From positions 1 to 5,074 of the forward strand of contig JAKOSQ010000320.1 of the NCBI GenBank assembly GCA_029777215.1: a stretch of DNA of 5,074 nucleotides, written 5' to 3'. Positions within the stretch are counted from its first letter, which is position 1, and each line of letters begins with the position of its first letter. Below the pieces are notes generated by a model. The model was not told the DNA's origin. It ran no database searches and saw only the letters and a list, made by a program, of their open reading frames with translations. Both the position numbers and the translations under genes were made by a program. This DNA comes from Bacillota bacterium. GTDB lineage: Bacteria > Bacillota > Clostridia > Oscillospirales > Oscillospiraceae. Of this stretch, positions 1 through 4,898 are shown piece by piece.

Positions 1-443
1 GTGATAAGACCGGCAAGAACGCCGGCGCCGAGGTATCCCTTCCCGCCGATGGCGCCGCCGAGACGGACGTCTATGAGCGTTACCTCAGCCGCCTTGACGG
101 CGGTGTCGGCGCCGACGATGGCTGCCGAGACCGAGAAATACTCCAAAACGCCAATCGCACCGTGCGGCTGCGGACGCGCGGCTCTGCCGAGCGCCGCCGA
201 AAGCTGCGGATGTACGTTTGAGAGAATGAGCGTGTCAACCACGCGGTCTGAGCCGCATTCGAGTCCCGCGGCGACGGACGCTCTGACGGAACCGGTATCC
301 CCCGATACAAGGACAAAATATTTCCCGGGACATACCGTGGACGCGCGCAAGAGCTCCACCTGAGACGCCTTTACCATGCTGTCGCAGGTATCGATGCCTC
401 TTGAAATACTGCTGAGTTCTACCATGCCGATCGCTGTACTCAC
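1..443 (-). CDS. pduT: PduT-like tandem-BMC-domain (BMC-T) shell protein, C-terminus beyond window
   Basis: This is a microcompartment shell protein with two BMC domains per chain; such proteins form trimers that occupy hexagon positions in shell facets. The 147 visible residues read MSTAIGMVELSSISRGIDTC from a GTG start. Domain 1 (about 4-90) contains the pore-side motif CPGKYF at 38-43 followed by SGD at 47-49, as in PduT. Domain 2 starts near 95 with GAIGVLEYFSVSAA and continues to the edge; roughly 35-40 residues are missing. The GTG at 443 is preceded by AGGGAAG with a 7-base gap, and no upstream in-frame start fits better. The pduS-like stop codon lies inside this ribosome site, so the two are probably translationally coupled, matching the known PduS-PduT partnership. 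In Salmonella PduT a Cys in the domain 2 GGKCY loop ligates a 4Fe-4S cluster; here the loop reads GGKGY (Gly136). BMC-T identity is firm; the exact subfamily is less so. Confidence 0.9.
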   Translation of the reverse strand, partial: MSTAIGMVELSSISRGIDTCDSMVKASQVELLRASTVCPGKYFVLVSGDTGSVRASVAAGLECGSDRVVDTLILSNVHPQLSAALGRAARPQPHGAIGVLEYFSVSAAIVGADTAVKAAEVTLIDVRLGGAIGGKGYLGAGVLAGLI

Positions 444-450
444 ACACTCA

Positions 451-457
451 CTTCCCT
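451..457 (-). promoter_or_regulatory. Ribosome binding site for the pduT-like gene
   Basis: AGGGAAG lies 7 bases upstream of the GTG start at 443. It overlaps the TAG stop of the pduS-like gene (456-458). This decides the GTG start for a gene that has no upstream ATG, and it suggests termination-reinitiation coupling between the two partner proteins. Confidence 0.7.
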
Positions 458-1784
458 ATGCTTTGATCTGGGCACCGCTGGCGTCGATCTTGACGATCGT
501 GCCGCCGATGCTCGCGTGGATACTGAAATCGATGCCGTCCGAAGCCAGAAGCTCGCCTTTTTCCACATGGTCACCCGCGCTGCGGATGAGATACATGTTT
601 CTGCCGGGCTTTCTGGCAAAGGCGATGCTCACCTCGTCTGCGCTCAGCTCCCGGAGATCAAAGCTGTGGGAGCCGGCGTATTCGGAAAGCCCGAGCAAAG
701 CCGTGAGACGGTCGGTCTCGATGCCCCGGATGCCCGGTGTCTGACGGACCTCCGGCTGCCGTTCACGCGGAACGAGGATGCCTCTTTTGACGATGCCGCC
801 GCGGTAAAAGGCGTTGACCCTGCGCGGCTGGAGGTTAACGGGACACACGACGTCGCAGACGCCGCAGCCGCAGCAGTTGACGGCGTCCCCGAAAGCTTCG
901 GAGAATTCGTCGTTGCCGAGACCCTTATCGCCGCGCCTGTGGTTTTGCATGATGCGGTTTGGCCGCATGCTGTGGCCGAGACCATAGCGCGGACAGAAGT
1001 CCGTGCAGAGCCTGCAGTTCCCGCAGCTGCTTTTGACGCGGCGGAGTATCGTTTCGAGAGGCTGCTTTCCCCTCGCACGGAGGGGATGGTCGCGGGGCAG
1101 GACAATGATGCTCTCCGTGGTCCTGGAAACGACCGTGGCTTCGATGGCGGAGGGAGCCGTTAAAAGCTTCCCCCGCATCGGACCACCAACGATCAGGCAC
1201 GCGTCTGCCGGAAGGGGTCCGGCCTCCGCCGCGCAGGCGGCGATCCGGCTCCCGATCGGTGCTTTGAGCAGAAGCTGTCTTTTTACCGCGCCCGTGACCG
1301 TAATATATCTGTCGGTCACATGCGTGCCCTCCAGAGCGGCCAGAATATCGAGCGCCTGCTGCACGCCGCACACGGCACAGCCGACGTCCGCCGGAATGCC
1401 GCGCTCGGCGATGAGCCGCCCTGTAATGCGATGGACAAGGACAGGAATGTCGTTTGCGGGGTAATAGGCATCGGTCCGAAAAAGCTCGACGGGCGCATGG
1501 GAGGTGGCGATGGCCTGCGCCAGCGCCTGCGCCGCCGGGCCGTCGTCCGAACGGACGGCAATCACGGACTTTTTTGCGCCGACCTTCTCCGCGATGGCGG
1601 AGACGGCCGCAACGACACGTTCCGGCTGCATTGCACTCAGACAGCTTTCACTCTCAGCAAGAGGTTCTGCGGAGACCGCGCTGCAAATCAGCCAGTCCAC
1701 CGCGTCCTCGGGTTCGAGGACCACGGGAAAACTGCCGTTATCACAGGCAACACCTGCCGCTCTGATCGTTTCGACAAAATTCAT
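456..1784 (-). CDS. pduS: PduS/RnfC-like iron-sulfur cobalamin reductase
   Basis: This is probably the microcompartment cobalamin reductase, which passes electrons from NADH through flavin and two 4Fe-4S clusters to reduce cobalamin for the adenosyltransferase. The 442 residues are close to the usual PduS length. In order: a complex I 51-kDa/RnfC-like N-terminal region (about 1-150); an SLBB segment starting TDRYITVTGAVK at 157; two ferredoxin-type clusters with C254-C257-C260-C264 and C304-C307-C310-C314, each spaced C-x2-C-x2-C-x3-C and followed by Pro; and a C-terminal barrel-sandwich region (about 373-442) as in RnfC relatives. The N-terminal flavin/nucleotide motifs are weak: PduS and RnfC carry a GAGGAGFPT-type loop and an ECEP motif, but here there is AAGVACDNGSFP (9-20) and SAEP (38-41). 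The ATG start has a modest TAAGG site 8 bases upstream. The adjacent pduT-like shell gene and the upstream eutT support a role in B12 recycling. A general lumen or shell electron-transfer role is the alternative. Confidence 0.88.
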   Translation of the reverse strand: MNFVETIRAAGVACDNGSFPVVLEPEDAVDWLICSAVSAEPLAESESCLSAMQPERVVAAVSAIAEKVGAKKSVIAVRSDDGPAAQALAQAIATSHAPVELFRTDAYYPANDIPVLVHRITGRLIAERGIPADVGCAVCGVQQALDILAALEGTHVTDRYITVTGAVKRQLLLKAPIGSRIAACAAEAGPLPADACLIVGGPMRGKLLTAPSAIEATVVSRTTESIIVLPRDHPLRARGKQPLETILRRVKSSCGNCRLCTDFCPRYGLGHSMRPNRIMQNHRRGDKGLGNDEFSEAFGDAVNCCGCGVCDVVCPVNLQPRRVNAFYRGGIVKRGILVPRERQPEVRQTPGIRGIETDRLTALLGLSEYAGSHSFDLRELSADEVSIAFARKPGRNMYLIRSAGDHVEKGELLASDGIDFSIHASIGGTIVKIDASGAQIKA

Positions 1785-1841
1785 AATCTCTGCCTTACCG
1801 TTTGCGTGTATTGCTTATCCTATCGTCCGCGAAGTGGGCTT
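1785..1841 (-). other. Longest intergenic spacer (57 nt), no terminator seen
   Basis: This spacer separates the unnamed eut gene from the pduS-like gene. I see no GC-rich hairpin with a T-run and no convincing -35/-10 pair. The only recognisable element is TAAGG at 1793-1797, 8 bases before the pduS-like ATG. It is the widest gap in the window and hence the likeliest place for a gene insertion boundary, but nothing in it proves one. Confidence 0.4.
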
Positions 1842-2576
1842 TCAGCCGCGGAGCAGCGTCATTCCGTTGGTTTTGACGTAGTCCTTGGCCAGATCCGTCA
1901 GGATTGCGTTTTCTCTGATGCGAACGCAGTTCACGCCGTCCTTTTTGAGGACGAAGAGGTCCTGCTCTGTGATCGCGCGTTTGTCAATGCTCCTGGCTGC
2001 TCCGGTGCTGGCGGGCTTGGCGGCCGGAACGCTGCAGCTCGGCTGAGGCGCCGGGGTGCCGCCGAGAATCATGTCCTCAAGGTCCGCCTTGGGGCACACG
2101 ACGAGGCCGGAGGCCGTCAGAACTCTGAGCTTTTCTTCCAGCATGGCATAATAGACCGCCGGGGCGGTGGAAGCGTAATCGTAGAGCTTCACCTCTTCCT
2201 TCGGAACATAGATGTGCTTGCCGGTGAGCAGCGCCTGGGAAATCAGCTGCAGATACGGGGTGTCGCAGATGCCGGAGGCGATCTTGGACATGGCGTCAAT
2301 GGTGAATTCGTAAAGGATCACGGTATCAACGCCGCTGAGGTCGCACTGGTAATCTGCCGTCAGAGCACAGCAGGTTGCATAGCGCTCGCGAAGTCTTGCG
2401 CTCTCGAGCAGCTGGTGGCAGTGCTCTCCGTGCTCCTGCGTGAGGATCAGGAGCCCCGGCTTGCCGGCGCCTGTGTCGGTGCTGCAAACCGCGCACTCCC
2501 CTGCCGACGCGCCCTTGCTTTCATTGACCTTTTGAACGACGCGCGCGACGACCTGTTCAATGAGGGATTGGTCCAT
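1842..2576 (-). CDS. Ethanolamine-utilisation-associated protein of unknown function (TIGR02536-like)
   Basis: This 244-residue protein resembles the uncharacterised ethanolamine utilisation family that sits beside eutJ, pduL and eutT in Firmicute eut operons; no biochemical role is established that I know of. Visible parts: an amphipathic N-terminal helix (MDQSLIEQVVARVVQKV, hydrophobic at 5, 6, 9, 10, 13, 14, 17), typical of microcompartment targeting helices; a polar linker to about 39; an alpha/beta core (40-165) with SKIASGICD at 97-105 and QALLTGKHIYVP at 114-125, reminiscent of HFCD-type flavoproteins such as phosphopantothenoylcysteine decarboxylase; a Pro/Ala linker (173-194); and a C-terminal module ending RENAILTDLAKDYVKTNG (221-238). 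That tail resembles a motif in EutT of this operon and the N-terminus of EutQ. Ten cysteines and an HGEHCH cluster (49-54) are present. A strong AAAGGAGGG site lies 5 bases before the ATG. The family call is good; any function is inference. Confidence 0.82.
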   Translation of the reverse strand: MDQSLIEQVVARVVQKVNESKGASAGECAVCSTDTGAGKPGLLILTQEHGEHCHQLLESARLRERYATCCALTADYQCDLSGVDTVILYEFTIDAMSKIASGICDTPYLQLISQALLTGKHIYVPKEEVKLYDYASTAPAVYYAMLEEKLRVLTASGLVVCPKADLEDMILGGTPAPQPSCSVPAAKPASTGAARSIDKRAITEQDLFVLKKDGVNCVRIRENAILTDLAKDYVKTNGMTLLRG

Positions 2577-2581
2577 GCGCT

Positions 2582-2590
2582 CCCTCCTTT
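2582..2590 (-). promoter_or_regulatory. Strong ribosome binding site for the unnamed eut gene
   Basis: AAAGGAGGG lies 5 bases upstream of the ATG at 2576, in the 22-base gap after the eutJ stop codon. It is the closest match to the anti-Shine-Dalgarno sequence in the window and fixes this start. Confidence 0.75.
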
Positions 2591-2598
2591 CAGAATTT

Positions 2599-3417
2599 TT
2601 AGAGGATGCAGTTCATTGCGATGCCGGTAGGTGTGACGAAGAAGGGGTCTTTGGGCTTAATGGTCCGTATGCCGGTCTGCTTTTCGAAGATCGTTTCGAT
2701 CCCCGTGAGGTTGCAGGTGCCGCCGCAGAGATAGATGGTATCGACCGTATCGAGATCGATATTGTCCTTGACGATGCTCGCCATTTTTTCGATGACCGGC
2801 CGAACGACCGGAAGGATCTCCTTGTGGCGGGCGTAGTCCTGCTTGATGGCCTCCGCTTCCTCGAACGGAACATGGAAATTGCCCGACAGCACCAGCGAAA
2901 GGTGCGTGCCGCCGGTCGGCTCATCCGCGGTCGAGACGACCTTGCCGTCCTTTAAAACGGCCAGGCCCGTGGTGCCGCCGCCGATGTCGACGACGACGCC
3001 GTTCTCAATCTGATACACCGCGTTGGCGGCGCTGGGCTCGTCGAGGACATTCGTCACCTCAAAGCCCGCGCCCTCCGCAACATATCTGTGCGTCTGAACG
3101 CTGGATTCTGTTCCCGCAGGCATCGCGATTGCGCAGTTCACAAGCTCTGTGTCGAGCCGCTCGTCCAGCTTCTTGCGAAGCTCGCTGACGATACGCATGG
3201 CGCCCGTATAATCGACCACAACACCGTCCCTGAGCACCGACGCCGCCCGTTTTTCGCAGGCAACGGGGTTGTCATCCTCGTCGAGAACGACGATAACGAT
3301 GTATGCCGTGCCGAGATCGACGCCGACCTTGTAGCGGCCGGTCGCTGACTTGAAGGTTTCATGCTCCGACGCTTCAACTTTGCCAATAAGTGAATTTACG
3401 CGTTCGAGATCCAACAT
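2599..3417 (-). CDS. eutJ: EutJ, Hsp70/actin-fold ATPase of ethanolamine utilisation
   Basis: EutJ is an actin/Hsp70-fold protein of eut operons, presumed to be a chaperone or reactivation factor for lumen enzymes; its partner is unproven. The 272 residues match the usual EutJ length (about 280) and cover only an ATPase domain, with no DnaK-type substrate-binding domain. The nucleotide-binding signatures are intact: phosphate-1 VGVDLGTAY at 31-39, the connecting segment LDEPSAANAVYQI at 125-137, phosphate-2 VVDIGGGTTG at 142-151, and the adenosine motif LCGGTCNLTG at 230-239. The N-terminus (MLDLERVNSLIGKVEASE) is a short helix before the ATPase fold. The ATG start has AAAAGGAG 7 bases upstream. 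It lies 24 bases after pduL and 22 bases before the unnamed eut gene, the arrangement expected in Firmicute eut operons. Related MreB/StbA-like or glycoprotease-like actin folds are excluded by length and context. Confidence 0.93.
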   Translation of the reverse strand: MLDLERVNSLIGKVEASEHETFKSATGRYKVGVDLGTAYIVIVVLDEDDNPVACEKRAASVLRDGVVVDYTGAMRIVSELRKKLDERLDTELVNCAIAMPAGTESSVQTHRYVAEGAGFEVTNVLDEPSAANAVYQIENGVVVDIGGGTTGLAVLKDGKVVSTADEPTGGTHLSLVLSGNFHVPFEEAEAIKQDYARHKEILPVVRPVIEKMASIVKDNIDLDTVDTIYLCGGTCNLTGIETIFEKQTGIRTIKPKDPFFVTPTGIAMNCIL

Positions 3418-3419
3418 AC

Positions 3420-3435
3420 AGTAACTCCTTTTACT
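3420..3435 (-). promoter_or_regulatory. eutJ ribosome binding site inside a small inverted repeat
   Basis: On the minus strand the sequence is AGTAA, then AAGGAG, then TTACT. The 5-base arms are perfectly complementary and would place the Shine-Dalgarno bases in a 6-base loop, 4 bases from the eutJ ATG. The ribosome site itself (AAAAGGAG, 3425-3432) is clear. The hairpin is short and A/T-rich, so it is weak and may be chance. Confidence 0.5.
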
Positions 3436-3441
3436 TTTTTT

Positions 3442-4053
3442 CTACCGGACAACGTGGGCGAGGGTAAAGCCGTTGACTAAAGCGGCGTTTGCCTCGTCAA
3501 AATCGATGTGCATGCGGTCGCAGGAGCTGCTGCTCACGCGGATGGTAACATCCTTGAACATGACCGGTCTTTCGGTCAGCAGTTCGACGCATACACTCTG
3601 TCTGTCGTGAAGGCCCATGATCTTCGCGGTGTCGGGCGTCAGATGGATGTGGTTGTGCGCGATGATGACGCCCTGGCGGAGATCGAGTTTCCCCTTCGAA
3701 CCTTCGAGAACGATCGGGCCGGAGCCTTCAACGTCGCCGGACTCACGGACCGGCGCCTCGATGCCCAGTTCGACGCAGTCGCTTTTGGACAGCTCGATCT
3801 GCGTGTTCGCGCGGACCGGTCCGAGAATTGCCACGCGCTCCTTGCGGCCGCGGGGGCCAACGATGGTCACGCGCTCCTCGGAGAGGAACTGTCCGGGCTG
3901 GGAGAGTCTGCGCTTCGGCGTGAGCTTTGCGCCGGGACCGAAAAGGGACTCCACGTCAGCCTGTGTGAGATGGACGTGGCGCGCGGAGACCTCCGCAACG
4001 ACAAGTCCTGCTTTCGGAATGGATTCCAGTACCGAATCTACGATATCGTTCAT
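3442..4053 (-). CDS. pduL: PduL-type phosphate acyltransferase (phosphotransacylase)
   Basis: PduL interconverts acyl-CoA plus phosphate with acyl phosphate plus CoA. In a eut compartment it would turn acetyl-CoA from the aldehyde dehydrogenase into acetyl phosphate and recycle lumen CoA. The 203 residues match PduL length. Zinc and active-site motifs are intact: SARHVHL (23-29; H26, H28), GQFLSEERV (54-62), LGPVRANTQIELSKSD (77-92; R81, E87), AHNHIHLTP (132-140; H133, H135, H137) and MHIDFDEANA (181-190; H182). The two barrel domains each carry a His cluster, as in characterised PduL. The N-terminus (MNDIVDSVLESIP) is short and amphipathic, hydrophobic at 4, 5, 8, 9 and 12. It looks like a targeting helix, shorter than that of Salmonella PduL. 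The start has AAGGAG 6 bases upstream, overlapping the eutT stop. It is unrelated in sequence to the Pta-type EutD of enteric eut operons. Confidence 0.96.
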   Translation of the reverse strand: MNDIVDSVLESIPKAGLVVAEVSARHVHLTQADVESLFGPGAKLTPKRRLSQPGQFLSEERVTIVGPRGRKERVAILGPVRANTQIELSKSDCVELGIEAPVRESGDVEGSGPIVLEGSKGKLDLRQGVIIAHNHIHLTPDTAKIMGLHDRQSVCVELLTERPVMFKDVTIRVSSSSCDRMHIDFDEANAALVNGFTLAHVVR

Positions 4054-4059
4054 CTTTTT

Positions 4060-4065
4060 CTCCTT
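4060..4065 (-). promoter_or_regulatory. pduL ribosome binding site overlapping the eutT stop codon
   Basis: AAGGAG lies 6 bases upstream of the pduL ATG (4053). Its first two bases are part of the eutT TAA stop (4064-4066). This overlap suggests translational coupling from eutT to pduL. Confidence 0.75.
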
Positions 4066-4852
4066 ACTGGTACTGACCGGCGAGATACATGCACATCATG
4101 ACGTGCAGCGCGCTCGAGAGGCGGTTGAGCTCCTCGACGATGTCGCTTCTCTCATACTGATGGCCGACGCGGAACGCCTGCACAGCAGCGACCTCGGCCT
4201 CGCGCACGGCGGCGCGGAGCTGGTTGAGAAGCGCGTAATCGCGCCCCATGGTGTAATCCGGGAGCGCCATCTGCTTGATCCCGTAGTATTTCTGCGGGTC
4301 GTGCGAACGCGCGCGGATCTCTTCATGTGTAAAGCCGATGATGGTCTGCTTTGTGAAGGGCTCGTCGAGTACCTCACAGCGCATCATTTCACGGAGACTT
4401 CCAAGGATGTCCGAGAGATCGTCGAGCAGTTTTCTGCTGCCGTTACCGTCCGCGATCAAAGCCTGATCGAGAACGACTGTCGCCTGCAGGGAGTCGAGCT
4501 TTCCGCGAAACAGGATGCGGCCGTTGTCCTTCGGCACCAGCTTGTTGCCGACGAGCTGCGTCATATGCTCCGGCTTGTCCAGATAGAACGCGCCAGAGTC
4601 ATAATCGACATACTTCGCCTTGGGTGCCTGGGGTTCGGGCTGCACCGCCTCCGGGGCAGACGCCGGTTCGGGGGCCAGCGTCTGCATCTGGGGGACGGCG
4701 CTGCTGCGCAGTTCGTTGCCTATCTTTATCTTTCTCTGCTGCAGGTATTCGCGGGCGGCGGGTGTCAGGATCTTTCCCTCGGGGATATAGTAGATCTCGG
4801 GCTGAGTGTTTCGCAGCTCAAACCGGAGCTGCTCTTCAGTAATTGCTTTCAA
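4064..4852 (-). CDS. eutT: EutT corrinoid adenosyltransferase
   Basis: EutT transfers the 5'-deoxyadenosyl group of ATP to reduced cobalamin, making coenzyme B12 for ethanolamine ammonia-lyase. The 262 residues match EutT (about 267 in Salmonella). Visible parts: an N-terminal module with IPEGKILTPAAREYLQQRK (24-42); a Pro/Ala/Glu-rich linker (about 49-79); and the helical adenosyltransferase core with LVPKDNGRILFRGKLDS (105-121), MRCEVLDEPFTKQTIIGF (157-174), GRDYALLNQLRAAVRE (203-218) and NRLSSALHVMM (243-253), the last two matching conserved EutT blocks. The Salmonella-type His-x11-Cys-Cys-x2-Cys metal motif is absent. I chose the TTG at 4852 because GAGGTG (4859-4864) sits 6 bases upstream and the protein then begins MKAITEEQLR, a family-like start. 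A GTG at 4861 adds three residues but has no spaced ribosome site. The neighbouring pduS-like gene could supply the reduced cobalamin. Confidence 0.93.
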   Translation of the reverse strand: MKAITEEQLRFELRNTQPEIYYIPEGKILTPAAREYLQQRKIKIGNELRSSAVPQMQTLAPEPASAPEAVQPEPQAPKAKYVDYDSGAFYLDKPEHMTQLVGNKLVPKDNGRILFRGKLDSLQATVVLDQALIADGNGSRKLLDDLSDILGSLREMMRCEVLDEPFTKQTIIGFTHEEIRARSHDPQKYYGIKQMALPDYTMGRDYALLNQLRAAVREAEVAAVQAFRVGHQYERSDIVEELNRLSSALHVMMCMYLAGQYQ

Positions 4853-4858
4853 ACGCTC

Positions 4859-4864
4859 CACCTC
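4859..4864 (-). promoter_or_regulatory. Ribosome binding site that decides the eutT start
   Basis: GAGGTG matches the anti-Shine-Dalgarno sequence and is spaced 6 bases from the TTG at 4852. The alternative GTG start (4859-4861) lies inside this site, leaving no spacing, so it is the less likely initiator. Confidence 0.6.
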
Positions 4865-4898
4865 TTTTGATCGGTATTAGCCGAAGCGCCTCCTCCGT

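Noticed and set aside
235..447. 70-codon minus-strand frame starting at GTG 447
   Set aside because: It overlaps the pduT-like gene in another frame. The frame from GTG 443 gives two BMC domains, whereas this one gives an Arg-rich sequence with no homology.
516..1163. 215-codon plus-strand open frame rich in Ala and Asp
   Set aside because: It is a shadow of the pduS-like gene, covering its cluster-binding region, and has no ribosome site or known motif.
1785..1841. Possible terminator or EutV-type antiterminator hairpins in the widest spacer
   Set aside because: No GC-rich stem with a T-run and no paired hairpins with the conserved loop bases are visible.
1320..2630. 436-codon open frame on the plus strand
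   Set aside because: It is antisense to the pduS-like gene and the unnamed eut gene and spans their boundary. Its translation has no recognisable domain. Long antisense frames are expected from GC-biased codons.
3442..4053. EutD of the enteric Pta type
   Set aside because: The sequence carries the His-rich PduL motifs and is about 200 residues, not the roughly 330-residue Pta fold.
3617..4870. 417-codon open frame on the plus strand
   Set aside because: It lies opposite eutT and pduL, both of which have clear family motifs and ribosome sites. Its translation is low-complexity and Arg/Ser-rich at the start, with no family resemblance.
4866..4890. Possible UUCG-loop hairpin in the eutM-eutT spacer
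   Set aside because: Only two base pairs can form around the TTCG bases, which is too weak to call a structure.
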